Shown here piece by piece: positions 7,080 through 15,893 of a DNA stretch of 64,000 nt. Both the position numbers and the translations under genes were made by a program. The stretch is from the NCBI GenBank assembly GCA_003240625.1, contig QFMX01000006.1, positions 229,560-293,559 of the forward strand, in the 5' to 3' direction. The DNA comes from Sphingomonas taxi (GTDB lineage Bacteria; Pseudomonadota; Alphaproteobacteria; Sphingomonadales; Sphingomonadaceae). The notes under the pieces were generated by a model. The model was given only the letters and a program-made list of their open reading frames with translations, had not been told where the DNA came from and did not search any database. Position 1 is the stretch's first letter; the number at the start of each line of letters is the position of its first letter.

Positions 7080-7883
7080 ATGTCTTTAGGACAGCAACTC
7101 GCACCGCACCTTCCCTTTTTGCGGCGCTATGGCCGGGCCCTGACCGGCAGCCAGATGCATGGCGACAAATATGTGCGCGCTACCTTGGAAGCGATCGTCG
7201 CCGCACCGGAAGAATTTCCGCGCGACGTCGATCCGCGTCTCGGCCTGTACCGGATGTTCCAGGCGATCTGGAACTCGGCGAATTTCGACGAGGTCGGCGA
7301 CGAGGGTTTTGGCGAGGCCGAGGGTCATGAAGCCGTCGCCCGCGCGCGTCTCGCACGGATGACGCCGCTGTCGCGCCAGGCCCTGTTGCTGACCGCGATG
7401 GAGGGCTTCACGCCCGAGGACGCGGCATACCTGATCGAAGTCGACGCGAGCGAAGTCGACGACCTTGTCGCCGAAGCACTGTCGGAAATCGAGAACCAGA
7501 CCCGCGCCAAGGTCCTGATCATCGAGGACGAACCGATCATCGCGATGGATATCGAGACGATCGTTCGCGATCTCGGCCATGACGTCACCGGCGTTGCGGT
7601 CACTCGCGACGAAGCGGTTGCGCTTGCGATGGAAACGCGGCCGGGCCTCGTGCTTGCCGACATCCAGCTCGCCGACGACAGCTCGGGCATCGACGCGGTC
7701 AAGGACATCCTCGCCGAGTTCGAGGTCCCGGTGATCTTCATCACCGCGTTCCCCGAGCGCCTGCTGACCGGCGAACGTCCCGAGCCGACGTTCCTGATCA
7801 CCAAGCCGTTCCAGCGTTCGACCGTCAAGGCTGCTATCAGCCAGGCGTTGTTCTTCGACCAGGCGACTGTTCCGACTGCCTGA
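7080..7883 (+). CDS. phyR: PhyR anti-anti-sigma response regulator
   Basis: PhyR controls the general stress response by partner switching: once phosphorylated, its sigma-like domain captures NepR and frees EcfG. The 267-residue product has an N-terminal sigma2/sigma4-like domain (residues 1-135; LRRYGRALTGSQ, then TPLSRQALLLTAMEGFTPEDAAYL) and a C-terminal receiver domain (from VLIIEDEPIIAMDIE) with the acidic pocket E149/D150, phosphoacceptor Asp194 (VLADIQ) and Lys in LITKPFQ. The length is that of Sphingomonas PhyR. It is divergent from nepR-phyP, and ecfG lies downstream on the same strand. Confidence 0.97.
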   Translation: MSLGQQLAPHLPFLRRYGRALTGSQMHGDKYVRATLEAIVAAPEEFPRDVDPRLGLYRMFQAIWNSANFDEVGDEGFGEAEGHEAVARARLARMTPLSRQALLLTAMEGFTPEDAAYLIEVDASEVDDLVAEALSEIENQTRAKVLIIEDEPIIAMDIETIVRDLGHDVTGVAVTRDEAVALAMETRPGLVLADIQLADDSSGIDAVKDILAEFEVPVIFITAFPERLLTGERPEPTFLITKPFQRSTVKAAISQALFFDQATVPTA

Positions 7884-7898
7884 TCGTCGCCGTATATC

Positions 7899-7929
7899 GG
7901 GTCCGTTTTCGCCAGACGGTTACGGACCC
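7899..7929 (+). terminator. Weak hairpin after phyR
   Basis: An 8-bp stem (GGGTCCGT at 7899-7906, ACGGACCC at 7922-7929) with a 15-base loop lies 15 bases after the phyR stop. It is not followed by a U-run, so termination may be partial and read-through into the next two genes is possible. Confidence 0.35.
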
Positions 7930-7956
7930 AAAACGGTTCTCGATGGTTTAGGGGTC

Positions 7957-8094
7957 ATGGCTGATCCAAACGAACCGATCCATATCGAGACCGATGACGC
8001 GAGAGCGGGATCCACTCCTCACATGACCCGATATATACTGGCAATCTCGCTGGTACTGGTCATCGTGATCTTCGGATTTCTCGTCCTCCGCTAA
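7957..8094 (+). CDS. 45-residue single-pass membrane protein between phyR and ecfG
   Basis: An ATG preceded by TAGGGG (a good Shine-Dalgarno) opens a 45-residue frame. The first 22 residues are polar and acidic (IETDD), followed by one strong membrane helix (YILAISLVLVIVIFGFLVL) and a terminal Arg. The position between phyR and ecfG, in the same direction, suggests co-expression with the stress regulators, but no family or function is recognised. Confidence 0.65.
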   Translation: MADPNEPIHIETDDARAGSTPHMTRYILAISLVLVIVIFGFLVLR

Positions 8095-8187
8095 TCTGAA
8101 TTCTGCGTAGGTCACTGGCAATGCTGGTAACCTGCGTCTATGTCTGTCGCTCCGCTCGGCAGTTTTATCGGGATTGATTGGATTACC

Positions 8188-8841
8188 ATGACCCAGCCTG
8201 CGCCGCGTGCAGACACCGATGATGAGATCGACGAGGTCGTCGTACCGGTTGAGCACGTCTCGCTGTCGGATGCCGAGTTCAAGGTTCAGCTTGCCCAGGT
8301 GATCCCGCATCTCCGTGCGTTCGGCCGCTCGCTTTCGGGCAGCCGCGATCTCGCGGACGATCTGGTGCAGGAGACGCTGCTGAAGGCATGGGCCGCGCGT
8401 CTGCGCTTCCAGGCCGGCACCAACATGCGGGCATGGACCTTCATCATCCTGCGCAACCTGTATCTCTCGCAGATGCGTCGTGCGCGCTTCAAGGGCGAGT
8501 GGGACGATCTGGTCGCGGATCGTATCCTTGCGGCCCCGGCGAGCCAGGATCGCCACGTTGAACTCGGCGACATGCAGCGCGCACTCATGCATCTGCCGCA
8601 GCCGCAGCGCGAGGCACTGATCCTCGTCGGTGCGGGTGGCTTTGCGTATGAAGAGGCCGCCGAGATTTGCAACGTAGCCGTCGGCACGATCAAGAGTCGG
8701 GTTGCGCGTGGCCGTGTCGCGCTGGAAACGATCCTGACCGACGGCTCGCTGCCGTCACGTCGCGATCACGAAACCGATACGAGCAAGACCGCGCTCGACT
8801 CGATCATGGGTGATGTCGAGGAACTCAGCCGGGGTCGTTGA
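8188..8841 (+). CDS. ecfG: EcfG-family RNA polymerase sigma factor
   Basis: This is the ECF sigma factor of the alphaproteobacterial general stress response (ECF15 group), which directs RNA polymerase to GGAAC-N16/17-CGTT promoters. Region 2 reads LRAFGRSLSGSRDLADDLVQETLLKAW with FIILRNLYLSQMRR. Region 4 reads LPQPQREALILVGAGGFAYEEAAEI and ends with GTIKSRVARGR. Two starts are possible: ATG 8140 (233 residues) or ATG 8188 (217 residues). The extra 16 residues use codons unlike the rest of the gene, so 8188 is preferred. Neither start has a strong Shine-Dalgarno. Confidence 0.95.
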   Translation: MTQPAPRADTDDEIDEVVVPVEHVSLSDAEFKVQLAQVIPHLRAFGRSLSGSRDLADDLVQETLLKAWAARLRFQAGTNMRAWTFIILRNLYLSQMRRARFKGEWDDLVADRILAAPASQDRHVELGDMQRALMHLPQPQREALILVGAGGFAYEEAAEICNVAVGTIKSRVARGRVALETILTDGSLPSRRDHETDTSKTALDSIMGDVEELSRGR

Positions 8842-8880
8842 CCCTCGGTTCAGGTTATCTTGTTGAACCTGTCGGCGCGA

Positions 8881-9096
8881 TCAGTGTCGAATGCGGTCCA
8901 TCTGCTGGAGCATCCGCACCATATCGTCCGGCAGGCCGCGCGGCTCATCGAATGCGCCGCGTAGTGCATAGCCTATAACGTCGGTCACACGAGGGCCGCG
9001 GACGGTCTGTCGCCCGTTCTTGTCACCGCTGATCATGTGTAGTGCGTAAGTCATGCACGTGAGAACGGTCGATTGCGGGTTTCGTTGCTTCCCCAT
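8881..9096 (-). CDS. Small protein with NepR-like C-terminal pattern
   Basis: This 71-residue product (51 if it starts at the third Met) converges on ecfG. No family is certain, but its C-terminal half aligns by eye with NepR: both share an ALR motif, an aromatic residue two positions later, a central LPDD/IPDD, then hydrophobic residues spaced M-ML-M-D / L-LL-L-D. The spacing between ALR and PDD is two residues shorter than in NepR of this locus. It could be a divergent second anti-sigma factor; some alphaproteobacteria carry NepR paralogues. The start is uncertain because no Shine-Dalgarno stands out. Confidence 0.6.
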   Translation of the reverse strand: MGKQRNPQSTVLTCMTYALHMISGDKNGRQTVRGPRVTDVIGYALRGAFDEPRGLPDDMVRMLQQMDRIRH

Positions 9097-9130
9097 GTCA
9101 AGACATCGTTACTTTCTATAGTAGCGAAGC

Positions 9131-11815
9131 ATGCACGATTTCGAATCTGAACATGCGATAAACGACGCGCTGGGCCGAGCACGTCTTTGGTCGCCCTTTC
9201 TCGCCATGATCCTAGACCGCGAACCCGTCCTCGCGCAGGCGCTTGCGCAAGGCCAGATCGATCTGGGCGCATCCAGCGCGACCCCGGACATGCCGGTTGC
9301 AAAACGGCTCAGGCTCGAGCGGCGGGCGATGGCGCTGAACGTCGCGATCGGCGATCTCGCAGGGGTGCTCGATCTGACCGCGGTGACCGGCGCGCTGACC
9401 CGGTTCGCCGATCATGCGCTCGATACCGCGATCCGTGCCGCGATCGAGGAGCGGACGCCCGGCGCCGAGCCGCTCGGCTTTACCGCGATCGCGCTTGGCA
9501 AGCAGGGTAGCGGCGAACTCAATTATTCGTCGGATATCGATCCGATCCTGCTGTTCGATCCGGCGACCCTGCCGCTGAAACCGCGCGAGGAGCCCGAGCA
9601 GGCGGCGGTGCGGATCGGCAAGCGCGTCGTCGAGCTGCTCCAGGCGCGCGACGGCGACGGTTATGTCCTGCGCGTCGACCTGCGGTTGCGACCCTCGCCC
9701 GAGATCACGCCGATCGTCCTGCCGATGGAGGCAGCGATCGGCTATTACGAGGCGCAGGCGCTGCCGTGGGAGCGCGCCGCGTTCATTCGCGCCCGCGCGG
9801 CGGCGGGCGATATCGCGCTCGGCCAGCGATTTCTCGATGCGATCCGGCCGTTCGTGTGGCGGCGCGCGCTCGATTTCGGCGCCATCGGCGAGATCCGAGG
9901 GATCTCCGCGCGGATCCGCGATCACCATTCGCAGGGGCAGGCGTTCGGTCCCGGCTACGACCTGAAACGCGGCCGTGGCGGCATCCGCGAGGCGGAGTTC
10001 TTCGCGCAGATCCACCAGCTGATCCACGGCGGGCGCGATCGCAGCGTCCGCGCGCCGGCGACCCGCGACGCGCTCGCGCGACTGGCGGACGCGGGCTGGA
10101 TCGGCACCGACGAGTCGCGGGCGCTGATCGACGGCTACACGCTGATGCGGACGATCGAGCACCGCGTGCAGATGATCGACGACCGCCAGACGCACGCGCT
10201 GCCGACCGGGGAGGCGCTCGACCGCGTCGCCAAGCTGCACGGGCTGGAGGATGCCGGCGCGCTGTTGGCGCTGCTGGCCCCGCGGGTGGCGGCGACCGGC
10301 CGGATCTACGACGCGCTCGACGACACCGCGCGCCCAGCGTTCTCGCATGACGCGGTGACGCTGGAGGCCGATCTCGCCGCTGCCGGGTTCGACGAGCCCG
10401 AGCCAGCACGCCGCCGGATCGAGGCGTGGCGGAGTGGGGCGTATCCGGCGCTGCGCAGTCCGGCTGCGCGCGAGGCGCTGGAGGCGGTGCTGCCGACGCT
10501 CGTCACGGCGTTCGCGACCGCGCCGGTGCCGCAGGCGGCGTTGCTCAGGCTCGATGCGCTACTCGAACGCCTGCCGAGCGCGATCAACATCTTCCGCCTG
10601 CTGGAGGCGCGGCCGGGGCTGGCGACGTTGCTTGCCGCGATCCTCAGCCATGCGCCGACGCTTGCCGACGATCTCGGTCGGCGCCCGGACCTGCTCGACG
10701 GGCTGATCGACGCGACCGCGTTCGAGCCGGTCGGCGATATTGCGGCGCTGGAGGCGGCGATGCGCGCGGGCGAGGTCGGGGGCGACTATCAGGCGCGGCT
10801 CGATCATGTCCGCCGGGTCGTCGGCGAGCTGCGGTTCGCGCTCGGGGCGCAGATCGTCGCCGGCGCATCCGATCCGCTGCACGTCGCCGCCGGCTATGCG
10901 CGGGTCGCGGAGGCGGCGATCGGCGTGCTCGCGCGCGCCACGATCGACGAGTTCGCCAAGGCGCATGGGATCGTGCCGGGCAGCGAACTCGTCATCCTCG
11001 CGCTCGGGCGGATGGGCGGTGCGATGCTTACGCACGCGTCCGATCTCGACCTGATCTATCTGTTTACGGGCGACTTCGCGGCAGAGTCGGATGGCCCGAA
11101 GCCTCTCGGCGCGACCCTGTACTACAACCGCCTCGCGCAGCGCGTGACGGCGGCGCTGTCGGTCGCGACGGCGGCGGGCCCGCTCTACCAGATCGACACG
11201 CGGTTGCGACCGTCGGGCGGGCAGGGGCCGCTGGTCGTCACGCTCGACAGTTTCGCCCGCTACCAGCGCGAGGATGCGTGGACCTGGGAGCATATGGCGC
11301 TCACCCGGGCGCGGCCGGTGTTCGGGTCGCCGGACGCGCGCGCCGCGGTGACTGACATCGTGCGCGGCGTGCTCGAAGGCGATCGCCCGACCCGCGACGT
11401 GGTCGCCGAGGCGCGGTCGATGCGCGCGGACATGGCGGCGCACAAGCCGCCCAAGGGACCGCTCGATGCCAAGCTCCTCCCCGGCGGTCTCGTCGACCTG
11501 GAGTTCGCGGTGCATGTCGTCCAGCTCGTCAACCGCGCCGGCTTCGATCCCAATCTCGGCACCGCGATCGATCGGCTGGCAACCGACGGTCTCGTCCCGC
11601 CGACGTTGCGCGCCGCGCACGACGTACTGACCCGGTTGCTGGTCACGCTCCGCCTCGTTGCGCCCGATGCCGCGCCGCCGGGCCACGCCACCGAAGCGCT
11701 GATCGCCCGCGCGATCGGGGTCGCGGATTGGCCGGCGGTGGTTGCCACGCTCGAATCGACGCGGCAGGAAGTCGGCCGGTTCTGGGCGCAATTGACGGGA
11801 GAGCATGATGGATGA
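9131..11815 (+). CDS. glnE: Bifunctional glutamine synthetase adenylyltransferase/adenylyl-removing enzyme
   Basis: GlnE adenylylates and deadenylylates glutamine synthetase in response to PII, tuning nitrogen assimilation. The 894-residue product has two nucleotidyltransferase domains, as in the family. The N-terminal adenylyl-removing one carries GKQGSGELNYSSDIDPI near residues 123-139, and the C-terminal adenylyltransferase carries LGRMGGAMLTHASDLDLIYL near 625-644, each with the G-S/D-x-D metal motif. A linker and a C-terminal helical domain (KLLPGGLVDLEFAVHVVQL) are present. The length is at the short end for alphaproteobacteria. The stop overlaps bcp by 8-11 bases. Confidence 0.96.
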   Translation: MHDFESEHAINDALGRARLWSPFLAMILDREPVLAQALAQGQIDLGASSATPDMPVAKRLRLERRAMALNVAIGDLAGVLDLTAVTGALTRFADHALDTAIRAAIEERTPGAEPLGFTAIALGKQGSGELNYSSDIDPILLFDPATLPLKPREEPEQAAVRIGKRVVELLQARDGDGYVLRVDLRLRPSPEITPIVLPMEAAIGYYEAQALPWERAAFIRARAAAGDIALGQRFLDAIRPFVWRRALDFGAIGEIRGISARIRDHHSQGQAFGPGYDLKRGRGGIREAEFFAQIHQLIHGGRDRSVRAPATRDALARLADAGWIGTDESRALIDGYTLMRTIEHRVQMIDDRQTHALPTGEALDRVAKLHGLEDAGALLALLAPRVAATGRIYDALDDTARPAFSHDAVTLEADLAAAGFDEPEPARRRIEAWRSGAYPALRSPAAREALEAVLPTLVTAFATAPVPQAALLRLDALLERLPSAINIFRLLEARPGLATLLAAILSHAPTLADDLGRRPDLLDGLIDATAFEPVGDIAALEAAMRAGEVGGDYQARLDHVRRVVGELRFALGAQIVAGASDPLHVAAGYARVAEAAIGVLARATIDEFAKAHGIVPGSELVILALGRMGGAMLTHASDLDLIYLFTGDFAAESDGPKPLGATLYYNRLAQRVTAALSVATAAGPLYQIDTRLRPSGGQGPLVVTLDSFARYQREDAWTWEHMALTRARPVFGSPDARAAVTDIVRGVLEGDRPTRDVVAEARSMRADMAAHKPPKGPLDAKLLPGGLVDLEFAVHVVQLVNRAGFDPNLGTAIDRLATDGLVPPTLRAAHDVLTRLLVTLRLVAPDAAPPGHATEALIARAIGVADWPAVVATLESTRQEVGRFWAQLTGEHDG

Positions 11816-12272
11816 AGGTGCGAAGATTCCCGACGTGATGGTCACGGTTGACGATGCGGGTAACGAGGCAGCCGTGTCGCTGGCGAGCCTCGGCGCGCCG
11901 CTCGTGGTGTATTTCTATCCGAAGGACGACACGTCGGGCTGTACCACCGAGGCGAAGGACTTTTCCGCGCTCGCCGACGCGTTCGACGCGGCGGGGGTGA
12001 AGGTCGTCGGCATCTCGAAGGACACGCCCGCCTCCCACGCGAAATTCAGCGCCAAGCACGCGCTTACCGTACGACTCGCCAGCGATGTCGACGGCGTCGC
12101 CTGCGAGGCATTCGGCGTCTGGGTCGAGAAGGCGATGTACGGCAAGAAATACATGGGGATCGAGCGCGCGACGTTTCTGTTCGGCGCCGATGGCACGCTC
12201 GCCAAGGCATGGCGCAAGGTTCGCGTGCCGGGCCATGCCGAGGGCGTGCTGGCAGCCGCAAAGGCGCTCTGA
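11805..12272 (+). CDS. bcp: Peroxiredoxin of the Bcp/PrxQ family
   Basis: This thiol peroxidase reduces hydrogen and organic peroxides. The 155-residue thioredoxin-fold product has the peroxidatic motif FYPKDDTSGCTTEAKDF with Cys46, and VVGISKDTPASHAKF. The resolving Cys usually five residues after the peroxidatic one is absent; another Cys lies near residue 103, so the mechanism may differ from two-Cys E. coli Bcp. Two adjacent ATGs (11805, 11808) overlap the end of glnE, so translation is probably coupled. Confidence 0.94.
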   Translation: MMDEGAKIPDVMVTVDDAGNEAAVSLASLGAPLVVYFYPKDDTSGCTTEAKDFSALADAFDAAGVKVVGISKDTPASHAKFSAKHALTVRLASDVDGVACEAFGVWVEKAMYGKKYMGIERATFLFGADGTLAKAWRKVRVPGHAEGVLAAAKAL

Positions 12273-12541
12273 ACTGCTAGCGGTAACGGGCGGAGATTCG
12301 CGGATATTCCGTCGGCCATCGGCGACGTTCCGCGATCGTTCCCTGCGCCAAGCGGGTGATTCCATCAACTCGCCGTATCAGCCTGCCGCACCGCCGCGCG
12401 AACGGGGTCGCGCTCTTGCCCGTCGCGGCGGTATCCGGCCTAACTCCACTCGTCTGGTGCGCGGAGGGGCTGCGAGTCAGGACAGAGTTTCGGAGCCGTC
12501 CGTCGTGGGCGAACGGCCCTGCATTTTTTTGTCGGGGACCA

Positions 12542-13327
12542 ATGGTCGATTTTACCGCTGCCGCCATCGTGACACGCCTCAAGGCCGTGTTCGCGGTGCG
12601 TAAATTCTCTTCGATCGGGCAATATGCGATCGCCGCGACAATGGGTGTCGCCGGGTTCGCTTCGACCGCGGCAGCGCAGGCCGGGGGGCCCGCCAAGACG
12701 GTCGCAAGCCAGGCGCACGGCGCCCACGCCGCGACCGGTGGTCCGATGATCGCCGCCAACACCGAGGAAGCCACCGCAGATCTCCGCGCCGACGCGCAGT
12801 TCCGCACGCTGTTCCAGACATGGAAGAAGCTCGACGCCACCCAGCAGGGGGTGATCGCGATCCCGTCGGTCCAGCCGGTCCACTCGCTCTCGTTCACCAG
12901 CAATTTCGGCATCCGCTCGGATCCGTTCCGCGGCACCGCGGCGATGCACGCCGGCGTCGATATCCCGGGTCCGGTCGGCACGCCGATCTACGCCACCGCC
13001 GACGGTGTCGTCTCGCACGCCGGTCGCCAGGGCGGCTACGGCAATCTGGTCGAGCTGAACCACGGCAAGGGTATCGCCACCCGCTACGGTCATCTTTCGA
13101 AGATCCTGGTCGCAGACAACACGCGCGTGACCCGCGGCCAGCTGATCGCGCTGATGGGCTCCACCGGCCGCTCGACCGGTCCGCATCTTCACTATGAAGT
13201 CCGTATCGACGGCCACGCCGTAAACCCGATCCCCTTCCTGACGACCGCGGACTATTTGCTCGCCGCACAGGACCGCTCGGTCAAAGCGATCCCGGTTTCC
13301 GCCGGCGGCCCCGCCGCGCAAGACTGA
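12542..13327 (+). CDS. M23-family (LytM-type) metallopeptidase, exported
   Basis: This 261-residue protein has a probable signal/anchor segment near residues 25-45 (IAATMGVAGFASTAAAQA). A C-terminal M23 domain has NFGIRSDPFRG, the zinc ligands in MHAGVDIPGP and HLHYEVR, and GYGNLVELNHG with RYGHLS. Such proteins cut peptidoglycan cross-links or activate amidases in the periplasm. The ATG at 12542 follows a GGGGA site; an upstream in-frame extension has no such support. The 269-base gap before it (12273-12541) shows no gene or recognisable element. Confidence 0.9.
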   Translation: MVDFTAAAIVTRLKAVFAVRKFSSIGQYAIAATMGVAGFASTAAAQAGGPAKTVASQAHGAHAATGGPMIAANTEEATADLRADAQFRTLFQTWKKLDATQQGVIAIPSVQPVHSLSFTSNFGIRSDPFRGTAAMHAGVDIPGPVGTPIYATADGVVSHAGRQGGYGNLVELNHGKGIATRYGHLSKILVADNTRVTRGQLIALMGSTGRSTGPHLHYEVRIDGHAVNPIPFLTTADYLLAAQDRSVKAIPVSAGGPAAQD

Positions 13328-13358
13328 GCTGCAGCGCTGGGCTGACCGGGACTCGAGG

Positions 13359-13469
13359 CTCCCCTCCCTGAAAGGGAGGGGCTGGGGGTGGGTAGGCCAG
13401 CTTGTGACGCAACCGTTCGCCGATACGGAAGCCGACCCACCCCCGACCCCTCCCTTCCAGGGATGGGAG
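13359..13469. repeat. CCCCTCCCT-type palindromic repeat
   Basis: A short hairpin (CCCTCCC / GGGAGGG) is followed by GGGGGTGGGTAGG and, after about 45 bases, the mirrored CCACCCCCGACCCCTCCC block. The same family recurs near 16040-16085, 23098-23220, 27048-27180, 42208-42237 and 53249-53460. Here it lies between the M23 peptidase and erpA and fills most of a 292-base gap. Confidence 0.7.
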
Positions 13470-13619
13470 AAGATGTGCGAGCGGCTACATAGGCTGGCCA
13501 ACCGACACTCCAACGATCTATCCGGTTTAAGATCTACCCGGTCCAAAGAGCGCCGCCGGCTCCCCAGACCTGCAAACCCCGAGGTTGCCGCAAGTTACTC
13601 GACCCCCTATCTCCAAACT

Positions 13620-13958
13620 ATGGCAACGCTGGCTCCCGACATCATCCTCACCCCCTCCGCTGCGGCGCGCGTCGCGGCGATCGCCGTCAAACAGGGGAAG
13701 CCGGCCATCCTCCGGCTCTCGGTCGATGGCGGCGGCTGTTCCGGGTTCCAGTATAAGTTCGGGTTCGCCGACTCGGTCGAGTCCGACGACGTCATCGCCG
13801 AGCATGACGGCGTAAAGCTCGTCGTCGACAGCGTCAGCATCGATCTCGTCCGCGGTTGTGCGGTCGATTACGTCGAGTCGCTCGCCGGCGCCGCGTTCAA
13901 GGTCGAGAACCCCAATGCCGCATCGGGTTGCGGCTGCGGCTCCAGCTTCTCGGTCTGA
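13620..13958 (+). CDS. erpA: A-type iron-sulfur carrier protein (ErpA/IscA family)
   Basis: This protein carries and inserts Fe-S clusters into apo-enzymes. The 112-residue product has the three invariant cysteines: Cys40 in DGGGCSGFQYKFGF and Cys104/Cys106 in SGCGCGSSF. Alphaproteobacterial genomes commonly annotate this paralogue as ErpA. The start at 13620 gives the normal family length; a longer in-frame extension runs into repeat DNA and is rejected. Confidence 0.93.
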   Translation: MATLAPDIILTPSAAARVAAIAVKQGKPAILRLSVDGGGCSGFQYKFGFADSVESDDVIAEHDGVKLVVDSVSIDLVRGCAVDYVESLAGAAFKVENPNAASGCGCGSSFSV

Positions 13959-13966
13959 TCCGCCCC

Positions 13967-14737
13967 ATGAAAATCGTCACGTACAACGTCAACGGCATCA
14001 AAGCGCGGTTGCCGCGGCTGATCGAGTATCTCGTCGAAGAACAACCCGACATCGTCTGTCTTCAGGAACTCAAGTCGAGCGACGACACCTTCCCGATCGC
14101 GGACATAGAAGCGGTCGGCTACGGCGCGGTCTGGCACGGCCAGAAGGCGTGGAACGGCGTCGCGATCCTCGCAAAGAGCGGCACGCCCGTCGTCCGCCAA
14201 CGGGGTCTCGTAGGCGAACCCGAGGACGAACACAGCCGCTACATCGAGGCGGAAATCGACGGCTTGATCGTCGCTGCGCTGTATCTCCCCAACGGCAATC
14301 CGCAGCCGGGCCCGAAATTCGACTATAAACTGCGCTGGATGGACCGTCTCGCCGAGCGCGCATGCATGCTGCTGGCCGAGGAGAAGCCGGCGATCCTCGC
14401 GGGCGACTACAACGTCATCGCCAACGACGACGACACCTTCTCGGTCCGCGCAATGCAGGACGATGCGCTGATGCAGCCCGAAAGCCGTGAGCATTACCGT
14501 GCGCTGGTCGCGCAGGGCTGGACCGACGCGCTCCGCACGCAGTTTCCGAAGGGCGGCGTCTGGACGTTCTGGGATTACCAGGCCGGCGCATGGCAGCGCG
14601 ATGCCGGGTTCCGTATCGATCATCTGCTGCTCAGCCCGCAGGCCGCCGACCGGATGGTCGATGCGGGCGTCGACAAGGCATATCGCGGCCGTGAAAAGGC
14701 CAGCGACCACGCGCCGACCTGGGTTCGGTTACGGTGA
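13967..14737 (+). CDS. xth: Exodeoxyribonuclease III
   Basis: This exonuclease III family enzyme repairs abasic sites and trims 3' blocks in base excision repair. The 256-residue product has the family motifs in order: TYNVNGIKARLPRL, DIVCLQELKSSDDTFP, the GVAILAKSG strand, LYLPNGNPQPGPKFDYKL, LAGDYNVIANDDD, and C-terminal RIDHLLLSP with ASDHAPTWVRL supplying the catalytic Asp-His pair. It starts eight bases after the erpA stop and its own stop overlaps the next gene by GTGA. Confidence 0.95.
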   Translation: MKIVTYNVNGIKARLPRLIEYLVEEQPDIVCLQELKSSDDTFPIADIEAVGYGAVWHGQKAWNGVAILAKSGTPVVRQRGLVGEPEDEHSRYIEAEIDGLIVAALYLPNGNPQPGPKFDYKLRWMDRLAERACMLLAEEKPAILAGDYNVIANDDDTFSVRAMQDDALMQPESREHYRALVAQGWTDALRTQFPKGGVWTFWDYQAGAWQRDAGFRIDHLLLSPQAADRMVDAGVDKAYRGREKASDHAPTWVRLR

Positions 14738-15537
14738 AGCGACTGCTGCTGGGCGTCGCACTTTCCGGTCTTTCCCTAGCTAGTCTTCCCGGGGCCGCGG
14801 CAGCGCAGGAGCGCGAATATTGCCCGGATCGGCCGGGTCTCGATACGCCCGCCTGTACGATCGCACCGAGGCGCATTTCCGTCGAGACGTCGCTGGCCGA
14901 CTGGACGCGCGACGACCAGCCGGGCTCGCGCGAGGACAACATCCTGTTCGGCGACACGCTGGTCCGCGTCGGCGTCAGCGACACGATCGAGGCGCGGATC
15001 GGCTGGACGCCGTTGGGGCACGACCGGATGCGCGACCCGAGCGGGATCGATTCGGTGAACGGCGTCGGCGACGTTTCGCTCGGGATGAAGGCGAACCTCC
15101 ACCACCCGGACGGCTCGGACCTGTCGGTATCGGTGCTGCCGTTCGTGACGCTGCCGGTCGGGCGGTCGTCGATCGGTGCGGGCGACTGGGGCGCGGGGTT
15201 TCTCGTGCCGTTGACCTACGAACTTTCGGACTCGGTATCGCTCGACCTGACGCCGGAGATCGATGCGGCGGTCGACCAGGACGGCAATGGGCGGCACCTC
15301 GCGTATAGCTCGACTGCGGGCCTGTCGGTCGCGCTGTCGAAGGCCGTCACGCTGACCGGTGAGTTGCAGGCGTTGCGCGACAACGATCCGGACAAGCATA
15401 CGTCGCAGGCGCTCGCCGCGCTGTCGCTGGCGTGGATGGCGAGCGACGATCTCCAGTTCGACATGCTCGGCGCGGCTGGGCTTAACGATGATACCCCCGA
15501 TGCCCGGGTGTATGCGGGTATATCGCGGAGGTTCTAG
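14734..15537 (+). CDS. Exported beta-barrel-type transporter-family protein
   Basis: The 267-residue product has a signal peptide (MKRLLLGVALSGLSLASLPG, cleavage after AAAA-Q) and then alternating beta-strands ending in an aromatic C-terminus (AGISRRF), as expected for an outer-membrane barrel. The DTLVRVGVSDTIEARIGW and GVGDVSLGMKANL strands resemble the transporter family grouped with MetA-type phenol-degradation proteins (PF13557). The substrate is unknown. The GTG start overlaps the xth stop, and the next gene starts immediately after its stop, so this is an operon. Confidence 0.75.
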   Translation: MKRLLLGVALSGLSLASLPGAAAAQEREYCPDRPGLDTPACTIAPRRISVETSLADWTRDDQPGSREDNILFGDTLVRVGVSDTIEARIGWTPLGHDRMRDPSGIDSVNGVGDVSLGMKANLHHPDGSDLSVSVLPFVTLPVGRSSIGAGDWGAGFLVPLTYELSDSVSLDLTPEIDAAVDQDGNGRHLAYSSTAGLSVALSKAVTLTGELQALRDNDPDKHTSQALAALSLAWMASDDLQFDMLGAAGLNDDTPDARVYAGISRRF

Positions 15538-15864
15538 ATGCTGGTCGGCCTGCTCCTGCTGCAAGCGGTAGCCGGGCCGCCGCTCCCACCGGAACTGCGC
15601 AAGCGCGCGCCGCGCGCGACGATGCCGTGTCCGGTGCAGGCCGATCCCGACGGCGAGATTGTCGTCTGCGCGCGGCCGACCGACCGGCGACTCGGGACGC
15701 TTGCCGAGCCGGTCCAGCCGCCGCGTGGCGATCCACTGTCGTTTCGATTGCCTGGTGGCGGCACCGGGAATGTGCACGCGATCCGTACCGAACTGCCTGG
15801 CGCAAGCGGACAGGGCGGAGCGGTGACGTTGAAGATGCCGTTCGGTAAGGGGAAGCGGGAGTAG
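15538..15864 (+). CDS. Small secreted hypothetical protein
   Basis: This 108-residue protein starts with a short hydrophobic stretch (MLVGLLLLQAVAG) that may be a signal peptide, followed by a Pro/Arg-rich region with two cysteines (PCPVQ... VVCARP) and a Gly-rich tail ending in basic residues. No family is recognised. The ATG directly follows the stop of the upstream barrel protein, so it is almost certainly co-translated with it. Confidence 0.65.
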   Translation: MLVGLLLLQAVAGPPLPPELRKRAPRATMPCPVQADPDGEIVVCARPTDRRLGTLAEPVQPPRGDPLSFRLPGGGTGNVHAIRTELPGASGQGGAVTLKMPFGKGKRE

Positions 15865-15893
15865 AGGGTACTACCGCCGCCGCCCGCCACCTT

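Noticed and set aside
10559..11845. 428-codon open frame antisense to glnE
   Set aside because: Same reasoning: covers a confirmed gene and has no domain signature.
12273..12541. Possible additional gene or signal between bcp and the M23 peptidase
   Set aside because: Two GTTCC matches face a direction with no gene, and no frame there has a ribosome site or family pattern.
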